Shown here: positions 18,219 to 27,163 of the stretch, in pieces
Position numbering within the stretch: the first letter of the stretch is position 1
Layout: every line of letters begins with the position of its first letter
NCBI RefSeq assembly: GCF_030440595.1
Contig: NZ_CP047452.1
Location: 930,001-994,000, forward strand
Length of the DNA stretch: 64,000 nt
Origin: Corynebacterium glucuronolyticum DSM 44120
Lineage (GTDB): Bacteria > Actinomycetota > Actinomycetes > Mycobacteriales > Mycobacteriaceae
Direction: 5' to 3'
Program-made: the position numbers and the translations under genes
The notes under the pieces: generated by a model
What the model was told of the DNA's origin: nothing
What the model saw: only the letters and a program-made list of their open reading frames with translations
Database searches by the model: none

Positions 18219-19520
18219 ATGACAGCCCCGAATTCCCACGACGTACGCTATCGGGAGCTCAAGGAGCTCGACCCGAAGGTTCATGAGGCAATTATGGATG
18301 AGCTTGGTCGCCAGCGCGACATGCTCGAAATGATCGCTTCGGAGAACTTCGTCCCGCGTGCCGTCCTCCAGGCTCAAGGCTCCATTCTCACCAACAAGTA
18401 CGCGGAGGGCTATCCCGGCCGTCGCTACTACGGTGGCTGTGAGAATGTCGATGTGATTGAGGATCTTGCTCGCAGCCGCGCGCGCGAGCTCTTCGGCGCT
18501 GAGTTCGCTAACGTCCAGCCCCACTCGGGTGCGCAGGCCAACGCAGCCGTGCTGATGTCGCTGGCGAACCTCGGTGACAAGATCATGGGTCTGAAGCTTG
18601 ATCACGGCGGTCACCTCACCCACGGAATGAAGCTCAACTTCTCTGGCAAGAACTACGAGGTTGTAGCCTACGGGGTGGATGAGAAGACACATCGCCTTGA
18701 TATGGATCAGGTGCGGGAGATGGCTCTGAAGGAGCGCCCGGCTGTGATCATCGCTGGTTGGTCGGCCTACCCGCGTCACCTCGATTTTAAGGCTTTCCGC
18801 GACATCGCTGACGAAGTGGGCGCAAAGCTGTGGGTGGATATGGCTCACTTCGCCGGTTTGGTTGCTGCCGGCTTGCATCCGAGCCCCGTGCCGTACGCGG
18901 ATGTCGTATCCACAACCGTTCATAAGACTTTGGCCGGACCACGATCCGGCATGATCCTTGCCAAGCAGGATTGGGCAAAGAAGATCAACTCCTCCGTCTT
19001 CCCGGGGCAGCAGGGCGGACCGCTCATGCATGTCATTGCGGCAAAGGCCGTCGCTCTGGGAATCGCTGGAACTGATGAGTTCAAGGATCGCCAGCAGCGC
19101 ACTCTTGACGGTGCACAGATCCTCGCCGAGCGCCTCAGTGGTGAGGACTGCAAGAAGGCTGGAATTGAGCTGCTGACGGGAGGAACAGATGTTCACCTCG
19201 TCATGGTTGACCTCCGCAACTCGAAGATGGACGGCCAGCAGGGCGAGGACCTTCTCCACGAGGTAGGCATCACGATTAACCGCAATACCGTGCCCTTCGA
19301 TCCGCGTCCGCCGGCGGTTTCTTCTGGTCTCCGTATTGGTACCCCGGCTCTAGCAACCCGTGGCTTTGACGAGGCGGGCTTCCGCGAGGTCGCCGATATC
19401 ATCGCCACGGCTCTTGCAGCGGGCGAGTCCGCCGATATCGAGGGACTGCGTGCGCGTACGAAGAAGCTCGCTGATTCCTACCCGCTGTACGAAGGCTACG
19501 AGAACTGGACCATTTGCTAG
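18219..19520 (+). CDS. glyA: Serine hydroxymethyltransferase
   Basis: GlyA interconverts serine and glycine with tetrahydrofolate, feeding one-carbon units. The 433 residues match the family. [32 protein letters not shown] and the PLP lysine in [13 protein letters not shown] (about residue 236) are diagnostic. ATG 18219 gives the usual corynebacterial N-terminus ([11 protein letters not shown]); a GTG at 18129 would add a 30-residue extension not seen in the family. A strong bidirectional terminator follows. Confidence 0.97.
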   Translation: MTAPNSHDVRYRELKELDPKVHEAIMDELGRQRDMLEMIASENFVPRAVLQAQGSILTNKYAEGYPGRRYYGGCENVDVIEDLARSRARELFGAEFANVQPHSGAQANAAVLMSLANLGDKIMGLKLDHGGHLTHGMKLNFSGKNYEVVAYGVDEKTHRLDMDQVREMALKERPAVIIAGWSAYPRHLDFKAFRDIADEVGAKLWVDMAHFAGLVAAGLHPSPVPYADVVSTTVHKTLAGPRSGMILAKQDWAKKINSSVFPGQQGGPLMHVIAAKAVALGIAGTDEFKDRQQRTLDGAQILAERLSGEDCKKAGIELLTGGTDVHLVMVDLRNSKMDGQQGEDLLHEVGITINRNTVPFDPRPPAVSSGLRIGTPALATRGFDEAGFREVADIIATALAAGESADIEGLRARTKKLADSYPLYEGYENWTIC

Positions 19521-19558
19521 GTTCGCTGGGTTGGCTTTGTATGCTTAGCTAAAGTCCG

Positions 19559-19603
19559 AAAATCCCCCGGTTTCGCCATGTGATGGCGGAGCTGGGGGAT
19601 TTT
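19559..19603. terminator. Bidirectional terminator after glyA
   Basis: AAAATCCCCC (19559-19568) pairs with GGGGGATTTT (19594-19603), and the interior CGCCAT-GTG-ATGGCG extends the stem. T runs exist on both strands. Confidence 0.9.
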
Positions 19604-19765
19604 CCTGCACATGTGGTTGTTTCTCACGCATTGGCCTGAGCGGGCATACTGGGTGCTGACGACGGATGATGCCCCGTCCACTGTCAGTAACCGCGTCGCG
19701 TCGAGTCATGCGTGACCGTGACAATGTGCTGGTGAATGTGAGGTGTTTGTATACGGCTGGCTGAT

Positions 19766-20008
19766 CTAGCCGATGATGAGGTCACCACGAAGGTAGCTGA
19801 CGAACATCCAGGTCGCGGATATAACTACGATGAGGGAGATCATGACCCACATAGCGATGGTCAACTTAGATACCCCACCGTGTTCGTCGAACTGGTCATC
19901 AGAGGAGCGGTCAGTATCCTGTGCCTCGTCCCGGTGCGGGTTAAAAGGCGAGGAATGAACGTGGTTACCCCGTTCTTCGGGGTCCCTGGCTGTCGGGTCG
20001 AACGTCAC
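19766..20008 (-). CDS. Small C-terminal-anchored membrane protein, unknown function
   Basis: An 80-residue product with a GTG start. The first 45 residues are polar and rich in His/Asp/Glu, and one membrane segment follows (about residues 51-72), with a short outside tail. The stop of the DUF5997 gene upstream overlaps its start (20005-20008, ATGA-type GTGA overlap), so the two are translationally coupled. I do not recognise a family; similar two-gene pairs are conserved in corynebacteria. Confidence 0.65.
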   Translation of the reverse strand: MTFDPTARDPEERGNHVHSSPFNPHRDEAQDTDRSSDDQFDEHGGVSKLTIAMWVMISLIVVISATWMFVSYLRGDLIIG

Positions 20009-20397
20009 TTTTCCTCCTCATTCTTCGGGGAATGCTCTGCACGCTTTTGTGCCATATCCTTGCGTGCCTTGGCAAGCCACTCGGGCTGGTCAGCGAGGAG
20101 CTCCTTGATCTGTGCAGTAGTCAATGGCGCGGAGATCTCGCTGTTCTTCAGAGCGGTATTCGAAATACCGAGTTTCTGTGCCACCACCTTTCGCGGGTGC
20201 GGTCCCTCACGGCGGAGGGTTTGTAGCCACTCGGGCGGATTGGTTTGTAGCGCCACAAACTCATCGTGTGTCAGCGCCGAAGCCTGGAACTCCTCGGGCG
20301 TTGCCGGCAGGTAAAGGCCGAGCTTGTTGGCTGCGGTTTGGGGTTTCATCGCTTGCGCGGACGGTTCACGGCGCACGCTGCTATCGCTTTCACTCAC
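20005..20397 (-). CDS. DUF5997 family protein
   Basis: 130 residues from GTG 20397, or 114 from ATG 20349. The stretch KPQTAANKLGLYLPATPEEF is the family signature, and HPRKVVAQKLGISNTALKNS (about residues 67-86) has helix-turn-helix character, followed by a helix ending in EWLAKARKD. DUF5997 proteins sit divergently beside a LysR-effector-domain gene in many corynebacteria, as here. Neither candidate start has a ribosome site, so leaderless translation from 20397 is likely. Whether it binds DNA is inference. Confidence 0.82.
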   Translation of the reverse strand: MSESDSSVRREPSAQAMKPQTAANKLGLYLPATPEEFQASALTHDEFVALQTNPPEWLQTLRREGPHPRKVVAQKLGISNTALKNSEISAPLTTAQIKELLADQPEWLAKARKDMAQKRAEHSPKNEEEK

Positions 20398-20408
20398 GAG
20401 GTTAACGG

Positions 20409-20414
20409 TATCAT
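20409..20414 (+). promoter_or_regulatory. -10 box of a leaderless promoter (LysR-like gene)
   Basis: TATCAT ends 7 bases before ATG 20422 and no ribosome site is present, which is the layout of corynebacterial leaderless genes. The divergent DUF5997 gene begins 24 bases away, so both promoters must overlap. Confidence 0.55.
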
Positions 20415-20421
20415 TTGCTCC

Positions 20422-21189
20422 ATGAGCGTGGAAGTTTTCTTCTGTACTGGGGCGGAACCAGGAAAGTGGTTTGACCGTTACCACGAGAACACAACGCACC
20501 CGGAACTCATTACGTCGAGGGTGGACGACCCCTTCGCATGTTTCGGCAAGCGGGTCACTCGTCGTGCGCACGGTGAAGAGCTGCCCGTCCCGGTTGCGTT
20601 GACGCGCCTTCCTGATCCCCGGCTTAGCGAGGGGATGCACAGGGTCGTCCTGTACACAGAAGAGCCAGGGATCGCGGTGGGGAAGGAGACGGAGCTTGCG
20701 GAAATTTCCCCAGACAAGGTTTATCCTTCTGAAATCGAAGGGGAGATTGTCAACTGGGCAATCGGCGAGGATCGGGCCGTTGACGTGCAGGCGGTTCGGG
20801 ATGGTCTGGCGGTGTCTGCCGCGGGCGTTGGAATTGTCCTCGCGCCCCGGCCTCTCCTTAAGGTGCTGTCCAAGAAGCAGATTAAACACTTCTCTTTTGC
20901 TAGCGAGCGGACGACGGATATCGCCCTTGTCTGGCTTATCGACGATGACTGCGATGCGATCCAGGACCTTGTTGGGACAATGAAAGGTCGCACCCGGACA
21001 TCGTCGAGGGGCAGCGCAAAGGCGGGGCAGAATAGAGGTACAGGAAAGGCTGCGGGTAAGAAGACGAAGCCGCAGACATCGAAAGCGCGCGGGTCTCACA
21101 GTGGCTCCTCCTCCCATCATTCACGAGGTTCCGCGCAGGTAAGACGACGGAAAAACGACCGCGGCAATCGTGGTAGGAAGAGAAATTGA
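20422..21189 (+). CDS. LysR-type effector-binding domain protein lacking an HTH
   Basis: A 255-residue protein whose first about 190 residues look like the two-lobed substrate-binding half of LysR regulators (strand-helix patterns with DGLAVSAAGVGIVLAPRPLL near residue 128-147, a typical lobe return). The usual N-terminal winged helix is absent: the protein begins directly with MSVEVFFCTGAEPGKW. Instead the last about 65 residues are an extended Arg/Lys/Gly/Ser tail, suited to nucleic-acid contact. It is divergent from the DUF5997 gene. The effector is unknown. Confidence 0.78.
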   Translation: MSVEVFFCTGAEPGKWFDRYHENTTHPELITSRVDDPFACFGKRVTRRAHGEELPVPVALTRLPDPRLSEGMHRVVLYTEEPGIAVGKETELAEISPDKVYPSEIEGEIVNWAIGEDRAVDVQAVRDGLAVSAAGVGIVLAPRPLLKVLSKKQIKHFSFASERTTDIALVWLIDDDCDAIQDLVGTMKGRTRTSSRGSAKAGQNRGTGKAAGKKTKPQTSKARGSHSGSSSHHSRGSAQVRRRKNDRGNRGRKRN

Positions 21190-21341
21190 CATGTATTTAG
21201 TGTTCGCTTTTGGAGATTTCCGCAGGTAAACACGGTTCCTCCCAGTTAACGTTTGGGCAATTAATTGAAAATTTCAGTAAAACTCCCCATAATGGTTGAG
21301 GTAATAAGCAATTTATTAACTGTTAGAAATGAGGAATCGTT

Positions 21342-21992
21342 TTGAAGACGACGACTGTTAAGAAGCTCACCGCTCTCACCGCTACCGCTATGCTCGGCCT
21401 CGGTCTGGCTGCATGCTCCCCGGCCCACGAGAACCCCGCTTCCAGTGAGGCTGTTGAGTCCGCCGATGCGAAGGCATCTGAAGCACAGGAGGCTCGCGAA
21501 GAGGGTGCTAAGGTGACCGAGACCAACGTCACTACGGGTACGGTCACGGAGACCGCCACCGCTGAAAGTGCAAACGGTGCCGCAGGCGCTGAGGTCGCAA
21601 CGACTACTCTGACCGATGCTAATGGCAACGAGGTCAAGGTCCCCGAGGCTATCGCTGACAAATACGAGGCACTGGGTGGCGCTGAGTCCAAGCTCGGCCA
21701 CGTCAATGATGTCAAGGACTACGGACAGAATCGCTGGCTGGCAACCTTCGAGCGCGAGGGTTACAACCACTACCTGGCTTACACCCCCGAGACCGGTGCG
21801 GTTCTCATCCACGGCGAGATCGCAAAGCAGTGGCTGAACGCTGGTGCTTTCGACTCGAGCGTTGCTGCTCCGACCGACGAGGAAGTTGCTCTCACTGACG
21901 GCTCCGGCTGGGAGCAGGCCTTCCAGAACGGTTCCATCTCGTGGGTGAAGGATGCAGCAGGTGCCTTCACTGCTGACGTCGAGACCAAGTAA
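21342..21992 (+). CDS. LGFP-repeat lipoprotein
   Basis: 216 residues with a TTG start 8 bases after GAGG. The signal peptide ends in the lipobox LAAC (Cys25). A Glu/Ala/Thr-rich linker (about 26-95) precedes a domain with KYEALGGAESKLGHVND (about 107-123), an LGFP-type repeat of the kind found in mycolyltransferases and other corynebacterial envelope proteins, where it is thought to tie proteins to the cell wall. A second, weaker repeat can be seen around the TPETGAVLIHGEIAKQW stretch. Probably an envelope-anchored protein without catalytic residues. Confidence 0.8.
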   Translation: MKTTTVKKLTALTATAMLGLGLAACSPAHENPASSEAVESADAKASEAQEAREEGAKVTETNVTTGTVTETATAESANGAAGAEVATTTLTDANGNEVKVPEAIADKYEALGGAESKLGHVNDVKDYGQNRWLATFEREGYNHYLAYTPETGAVLIHGEIAKQWLNAGAFDSSVAAPTDEEVALTDGSGWEQAFQNGSISWVKDAAGAFTADVETK

Positions 21993-22067
21993 GGGCATCA
22001 CTCCAATCGCAACGACCGGGAAGCAGATTCGCCTGTTACGCGGTTAGCGTGAGATACTGATGATCGT

Positions 22068-22103
22068 AGAAAGCGCTACGTGGCATGCCACGTAGCGCTT
22101 TCT
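22068..22103. terminator. Perfect 36-bp palindrome, bidirectional terminator
   Basis: An 18-bp arm (22068-22085, starting AGAAAGCGCTACGTGG) is followed at once by its exact reverse complement (22086-22103), then TTG. It ends the LGFP lipoprotein transcript. Confidence 0.85.
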
Positions 22104-22110
22104 TGTACCC

Positions 22111-22403
22111 GCTGAAATTGAGATTCAGCTCAGAGGGCTGCTCAACTGGTAGTTGAGAAAATGGGGGTACACGGGGGAGAGAATCGTGAGGGACAGGGGC
22201 TCGTCCCTAGCTGGGGGTTAATGCAATGTTCAACTTACAGCGCTGTAATTTTAACCTGCGGTTGTTAGCGTGGGTGGTGACCGAGCGGATAGGCGCAATG
22301 AGCGCCCCACCCCTTCGGTATGAAGGAAAGGACACGTCCGCTCGGCAGTTCATTGCCTGCACTACACACGACTCGGTGCGTGAGCATCGATTAGGCACCG
22401 AGT
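22111..22403 (+). ncRNA. Structured leader upstream of phoH
   Basis: A chain of hairpins fills the 320 bases before phoH: GCTGAA/TTCAGC (22111-22129), CTCAACT-GGT-AGTTGAG (22141-22157), AGGGAC/GTCCCT (22189-22208). A closed three-way junction follows: outer stem CCGAGCGGA (22281-22289) with TCCGCTCGG (22337-22345), enclosing GGCGC/GCGCC and CCTTC/GAAGG. Last is ACTCGGTGC (22371-22379) with GCACCGAGT (22395-22403), ending 20 bases before the phoH ATG. The last hairpin has no T run. This looks like a cis-regulatory RNA or a small RNA; I recognise no named class. Confidence 0.55.
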
Positions 22404-22422
22404 TGGAAAGGGATTGTCCGCG

Positions 22423-23844
22423 ATGGTTTCACTAACCCGCACCCCGCATACATCACCTGCCGCGAGCCCGACCTCGACGGGGCAAACCGGAAAGTCCTCC
22501 GAGGACCCTGCACATGACGGCCACCTCCCAACCCCGACAACCTCGTATGTGTTGGATACATCAGTGCTGCTCTCTGACCCGTGGGCGTTGCGAAAGTTCG
22601 CTGAGCATGATGTCGTTGTCCCCCTCGTGGTGATCGGTGAGTTGGAGCAGAAACGCCATCACCCGGAGCTTGGCTGGTATGCGCGCGAGGCACTGCGCTT
22701 CCTTGAGGATCTTCGTCACACCTACGGTCGGCTTGACCAGCCGATACCGGTGAGCAAGGAGGGTGGCACCGTCCGCGTGGAGTTGAATCACCAGGACCCC
22801 TCTATTCTTCCCTCTGCTTTCGCCAAGGATTTCCAAAACGATCACCGGATTCTCGCCTGTGCCCTGAATCTGCAGAAAGAAGGCCACCGGGTGACGTTGG
22901 TAACGAAGGATATTCCGCTGCGCGTGAAAGCAGGCGCAGTGGGACTCGAAGCCGACGAATATCACGCCCAGGATGTCGTCTCATCGGGGTATACGGGAAT
23001 GGCACACGCAGAAGTCGACCGCGCCACGATTGACACCATTTATCGCGACGGCGTGGTGGAGGTCGACGCGATCGACACAGTGTCAGAGGAGTACGTCGCG
23101 GATCTTCCCGTCCACTGTGGTATCTCGCTGACATCGGGCAGCACCTCGGCTCTGGGGCGCCTGACACCCCACGGTCTGGTGCGGCTTGTCCGAGGCGACC
23201 AACAGGCGTTCGGTATTTCTGGACGTTCTGCTGAGCAGAGGATTGCGCTCGATTTGCTTTCCGACGAGTCGGTGGGCATCGTCTCCATCGGAGGTCGCGC
23301 AGGCACGGGCAAATCAGCGCTGGCGCTGTGTGCAGGGTTGGAAAGTGTTCTCGAGCGACGGCAACATAAGCGGATTGTCGTCTTTAGGCCGCTCTACTCC
23401 GTCGGCGGACAAAATCTGGGCTATCTCCCCGGTTCGGAGGACGAGAAAATGAACCCGTGGGCGCAGGCCGTCTATGACACCTTGGAGGGGCTGGTGTCCG
23501 ACAACGTGTTGGAGGAAGTCGAGTCCCGAGGCCTGCTAGAGGTGCTGCCCCTCACGCATATTCGTGGCAGAAGCCTACATGACAGCTTCGTCATCGTGGA
23601 CGAGGCGCAGTCGTTGGAGCGCAACGTCCTGCTCACCGTTCTCTCCAGGTTGGGCAAAAATTCCCGGGTCGTTCTCACCCACGATGTAGCCCAGCGTGAC
23701 AACCTCCGCGTGGGTCGCCACGATGGCGTCCAGGCAGTGATCGAGAAGCTGAAGGGGCATGACCTCTTCGCACACATCACGCTGACCCGTTCAGAACGAT
23801 CGCCCATTGCAGAGCTTGTTACAGATCTTCTAGAACGCCATTAG
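22423..23844 (+). CDS. phoH: PIN-PhoH fusion ATPase (PhoH2)
   Basis: 473 residues: a Ser/Thr-rich leader, a PIN RNase domain (LDTSVLLSD, catalytic Asp at residue 45, with EL and further acidic residues of the PIN core) and a C-terminal PhoH ATPase domain (Walker [11 protein letters not shown] about 289-298; Walker B VDEAQ about 392-396). Mycobacterial PhoH2 of this architecture is a sequence-specific RNA helicase and RNase. The gene lies downstream of glyA as in M. tuberculosis (Rv1093-Rv1095). ATG 22423 has AAAGG 11 bases upstream; TTG 22414 is an alternative. It follows the long structured leader. Confidence 0.94.
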   Translation: MVSLTRTPHTSPAASPTSTGQTGKSSEDPAHDGHLPTPTTSYVLDTSVLLSDPWALRKFAEHDVVVPLVVIGELEQKRHHPELGWYAREALRFLEDLRHTYGRLDQPIPVSKEGGTVRVELNHQDPSILPSAFAKDFQNDHRILACALNLQKEGHRVTLVTKDIPLRVKAGAVGLEADEYHAQDVVSSGYTGMAHAEVDRATIDTIYRDGVVEVDAIDTVSEEYVADLPVHCGISLTSGSTSALGRLTPHGLVRLVRGDQQAFGISGRSAEQRIALDLLSDESVGIVSIGGRAGTGKSALALCAGLESVLERRQHKRIVVFRPLYSVGGQNLGYLPGSEDEKMNPWAQAVYDTLEGLVSDNVLEEVESRGLLEVLPLTHIRGRSLHDSFVIVDEAQSLERNVLLTVLSRLGKNSRVVLTHDVAQRDNLRVGRHDGVQAVIEKLKGHDLFAHITLTRSERSPIAELVTDLLERH

Positions 23845-23882
23845 TTAGATCTGAAAAGGCCGTGTACAGATCCTTTTCGGGT

Positions 23883-25445
23883 CTAAGCAATTTCTGTCTT
23901 CAGTGGTTCTTCCTTAACAAAAGCAAGAATCAGAGCGGCGACAAGTGCGAGGGGCGACAGGACGAGGAAGATAGGAGTCAGCGCGTCGGAGTAGCTCTGC
24001 TGAATAGTAGTCTGAATGACCTCGGGCAGCTGTGCCAGCATACTCGGAGTGAGCTTATCCGTGAATCCGCCTCCGGCCTGCGCCATCTGCTGCTGGGCCT
24101 CAGGCGGAAGCTGTGCGATGGCCTGTGGCAGCTTCCCCTCCAGGCGATCTTTCAGCGAACCCGTGAAGAGACCACCGACGAGTGCGGAACCAAGCGTGCC
24201 ACCGATCTGCCGGAAGAAGTTGTTCGCGGCGGTAGCTGTTCCCACCAAGTTCAGGGAGAAGGAATTCTGCACAATGAGCACGAGGATCTGCACACCGATA
24301 CCGAGCACTGCGCCGAGTGCCAGAAGCATGATGCCGACAACCCATAGTGGCGTGTCTGGTTCCATGAAGCTGAGGACAACCATGGCGAAGAACGTTCCGA
24401 CCATGCTGACAACAGGGAACCACTTGTAGCGACCATAGCGAGTAACCAAGTTGCCCACCAGTGTCGACGTCATGAGCAAGCCAACCATCATCGGGGTCAT
24501 CATGAGGCCCGCCTTAGTCGGGGTCATCATGTGCACCATCTGCATGTACGTAGGTAGGTAGGCGAGGGTGCCGAACATAAACACGCCTGTGGCGATACCC
24601 GCCAGGGTGGTGAGATTAAAGTTGCGGACCTCGAATACCGACGGCGGTACGAGGGGGGCGCTTACCTTTCGCTCGACAAAGAAGAACAGAACGTAGAAAA
24701 CTACCGCGCTGATGCCGAGACCGATGATGATCGGGTCGGACCATTCGTAGGTGTTACCCCCCCACGTGGACATCAGGATGAGGGTCGAGGTGGCCACAGC
24801 CATAGTGAGGATGCCCCAGACGTCTACGTTGACGCGGCTGTGGGAGCCGCTGTTATGCAGGAAGTAAACGATGCCTGCAATGGCAATGAGGCCCAGCGGG
24901 ACATTGAGCCACAGGCCCCAACGCCAGCCCGGACCGTCGGTGAACCAGCCACCGAGCACGGGGCCAAGCACGGAGCTCACACCGAACACGGCACCCATGA
25001 TGCCCATGTACTTACCACGATCACGTGCGGAGACAACCTCGGCTGTGATGGCCTGCGACAGGATCATGAGACCGCCACCGGCAGCACCCTGAATGAGCCG
25101 GGCGATGATGAGCATTGTCATCGACTGGGCGAAACCGCCGACAATCGATCCGACAATGAACACGGCGATTACGCCGATGAGCAGGTACTTCCTAGACATC
25201 TGATCGGACAGCTTGCCAAAGATCGGCATGGCAATTGTCTGTGCCAGCATGAAGGAGGTAATGACCCAGCTCATGAGCTCGACGCCGCCCAAGTCGCCCA
25301 CAATGGTGGGCAGGGCGGTGGAGAAGATCATCGATCCCAAGGAGCTCATCAACATGGTGAGCATCAGGGCGATGAAGGCGAACCACACCCGCCGGTTATC
25401 GGAATGGTTCGCTACACTTTCTGTTTCTTGTTGTTCGTTTACCAC
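23883..25445 (-). CDS. MFS multidrug exporter, DHA2 family (14 segments)
   Basis: A 520-residue drug:proton antiporter with about 14 membrane segments. Motif A appears as GKLSDQMSRKYLL after the second segment, and motif C-like GPVLGGWF in the fifth, as in EmrB/QacA-type exporters. After the last segment there is only a short tail. A periplasmic insertion near SLKDRLEGKLPQAIAQLPPEAQ is typical of corynebacterial members. GTG start. No regulator gene is adjacent, and the substrate cannot be read from sequence. Confidence 0.93.
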   Translation of the reverse strand: MVNEQQETESVANHSDNRRVWFAFIALMLTMLMSSLGSMIFSTALPTIVGDLGGVELMSWVITSFMLAQTIAMPIFGKLSDQMSRKYLLIGVIAVFIVGSIVGGFAQSMTMLIIARLIQGAAGGGLMILSQAITAEVVSARDRGKYMGIMGAVFGVSSVLGPVLGGWFTDGPGWRWGLWLNVPLGLIAIAGIVYFLHNSGSHSRVNVDVWGILTMAVATSTLILMSTWGGNTYEWSDPIIIGLGISAVVFYVLFFFVERKVSAPLVPPSVFEVRNFNLTTLAGIATGVFMFGTLAYLPTYMQMVHMMTPTKAGLMMTPMMVGLLMTSTLVGNLVTRYGRYKWFPVVSMVGTFFAMVVLSFMEPDTPLWVVGIMLLALGAVLGIGVQILVLIVQNSFSLNLVGTATAANNFFRQIGGTLGSALVGGLFTGSLKDRLEGKLPQAIAQLPPEAQQQMAQAGGGFTDKLTPSMLAQLPEVIQTTIQQSYSDALTPIFLVLSPLALVAALILAFVKEEPLKTEIA

Positions 25446-25566
25446 GTATCCTCACTTGCCGCGTGTAGAAAACTTAAGTGCTACCAAATAATAGGTAACG
25501 CGTGACGAAGTGATACTACGCCCTCCGGAAAAATTCGCAACTGAGCACGCTCCAAGAATGAGCAAA

Positions 25567-25590
25567 TCGACGCCCAAAAATGGGCGTCGA
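25567..25590 (-). terminator. Terminator of the pxp operon
   Basis: TCGACGCCCA (25567-25576) and TGGGCGTCGA (25581-25590) form a perfect 10-bp stem with an AAAA loop, 10 bases after the pxpC stop. The minus strand reads on into TTTGC. Part of the stem is also a copy of the dispersed GCTTGTCGACGC motif. Confidence 0.65.
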
Positions 25591-25600
25591 CAAGCCAATA

Positions 25601-26503
25601 CTATCTAACAGCGAACCTGACGGAATCCCCCGGTCTCAGCTGGGCAACGCGGTCGGCAGACCGCGCAGACAACACCGCGATGACTGGATAGCCACCGGTG
25701 ACGGGATGGTCGGGACCGAAAATAACCGGTTGTCCGTTCGCTGGAATCTGAATTGCGCCACGGACTGTCCCCTCGCTGGCCAGCTCCTCAGTTACTGCCC
25801 GCTTGAGTGGCTTCGGTCCCTCCAAGCGGACGCCGATGCGGTCGGAATTACCACTGACGATGTACTCCTGCCAGAGGAAATCAAAGATGGCATTCGTTGT
25901 GAACCACTGCGAGCGGGGCCCCAAAATGACCGTGAGCAATTCCTGGGAACGCTGCGGCCAAACCGGCGGAATACTCCGTACGCGGGGGACCCATGGATCT
26001 TCTTCCACGAAAGAACCGGCGTAAAGGACATCTCCTGCCTGTAGTGGCGCAGGGCCGAGGTTACTCATTGTGTCGCGGGAGGCACTCCCGAGTTCCGTCT
26101 CCACGTCGAAGCCACCACGAATCGCGAAGTAGGCTCGCATACCTGCTTCCGCGCCGAGCAACTTGATGGTCGTGCCGGGTACAACATCGATGACAGCTTG
26201 CGTGTACTCCATCCGTGGCCGTTTCCCTGGGTACGTCACCTCCACAGGGGCTCGAGTACCGAGAATCGTAAACGAAGTCGTGCACGAGAACTCCGCCTCG
26301 AAGCCACCATGCAAAATCTCCACCATCGGAGCGTCCTGGCTATTGCCCAAAACGTGGTTGGCGCGGGCATAGCTCATTCGGTCGAAGCAACCAGACGGGG
26401 TCACACCCATGCCCGCGTAACCGAACCGGCCACGATCCTCGATGAGAGCCATGATGCCGGGATTGAGGATAGTCAGCGCGGGAGTCTTTTCATGGTTAGT
26501 CAT
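25601..26503 (-). CDS. pxpC: 5-oxoprolinase subunit PxpC (biotin-dependent carboxylase-like, KipA)
   Basis: PxpA, PxpB and PxpC together cleave 5-oxoproline to glutamate using ATP. This 300-residue protein is the AHS2 (allophanate hydrolase subunit 2) member: it opens with the typical LTILNPGIMALIEDRGRFGYAGMGV and has SGCFDRMSYARAN and the late HPVTGGYPVIAVL. It overlaps pxpB by 8 bases, so the two are translationally coupled. Confidence 0.93.
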   Translation of the reverse strand: MTNHEKTPALTILNPGIMALIEDRGRFGYAGMGVTPSGCFDRMSYARANHVLGNSQDAPMVEILHGGFEAEFSCTTSFTILGTRAPVEVTYPGKRPRMEYTQAVIDVVPGTTIKLLGAEAGMRAYFAIRGGFDVETELGSASRDTMSNLGPAPLQAGDVLYAGSFVEEDPWVPRVRSIPPVWPQRSQELLTVILGPRSQWFTTNAIFDFLWQEYIVSGNSDRIGVRLEGPKPLKRAVTEELASEGTVRGAIQIPANGQPVIFGPDHPVTGGYPVIAVLSARSADRVAQLRPGDSVRFAVR

Positions 26504-27161
26504 TCTTCACCTCAAAACGGACGAGCTGGCCTGGCCGGATAAGCGCCGGGGGAGTGCGGGACGTATCCCACATGGCGAGGTCGGTGTGCCCCAAAAGCTG
26601 CCAACCGCCCGGGCTCTGCTGCGGGTACACACCGGAAAATGCGCCAGCCATGCCCACGGAGCCCTGCGGAATACGGGGGCGCGGAGAATCCAAACGCGGA
26701 ACCGTCGGGAAATCGCCGGTGGGAAGGAGATACGTAAATCCGGGAGCAAAGCCACCAAACGCGGCCTTCCACGTCATCCCTGAATGCATAGAGACCACAT
26801 CATCAGCACTGACACCCCATAGCTCGGCGACAGTGCCCAGGTCTGGGCCGTCGTACACGGTAGGTACCGTGACGATATCCTCCCCTGAAGAGAGGTTGCC
26901 CGCCGCTGGAGTTTCCAGGTGTAGCGATTCCATCTTGGCGACAAAGTCGCGGGGTGGCTGAATCTTCGGATCCAGCATGACGAGGAGTGTGCGAGCTGCC
27001 GGGACCATATCGACAATGCCCTCTAAACCCCGTTGCTGAGCGTCCTTTAGACGCTGGTGGATGGAAAGGACACCGTCCTGAACAGTTAAGCCGGCTTCGA
27101 TGGATTCAGCGTCATCGATATCGATCAATACAGCGGCATCGCCGCATGGACGTGCTTTCAT
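26496..27161 (-). CDS. pxpB: 5-oxoprolinase subunit PxpB (KipI, AHS1)
   Basis: 221 residues with the AHS1 signature: ARPCGDAAVLIDI-type start, then GFAPGFTYL and PRLDSPRPRIPQGSVG, where the conserved Gly/Pro loop lines the active site in KipI. It forms a complex with PxpC, which its C-terminus overlaps. Two bases separate it from pxpA. In B. subtilis KipI also inhibits the sporulation kinase KinA, but there is no such kinase here. Confidence 0.93.
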   Translation of the reverse strand: MKARPCGDAAVLIDIDDAESIEAGLTVQDGVLSIHQRLKDAQQRGLEGIVDMVPAARTLLVMLDPKIQPPRDFVAKMESLHLETPAAGNLSSGEDIVTVPTVYDGPDLGTVAELWGVSADDVVSMHSGMTWKAAFGGFAPGFTYLLPTGDFPTVPRLDSPRPRIPQGSVGMAGAFSGVYPQQSPGGWQLLGHTDLAMWDTSRTPPALIRPGQLVRFEVKND

Positions 27162-27163
27162 TG

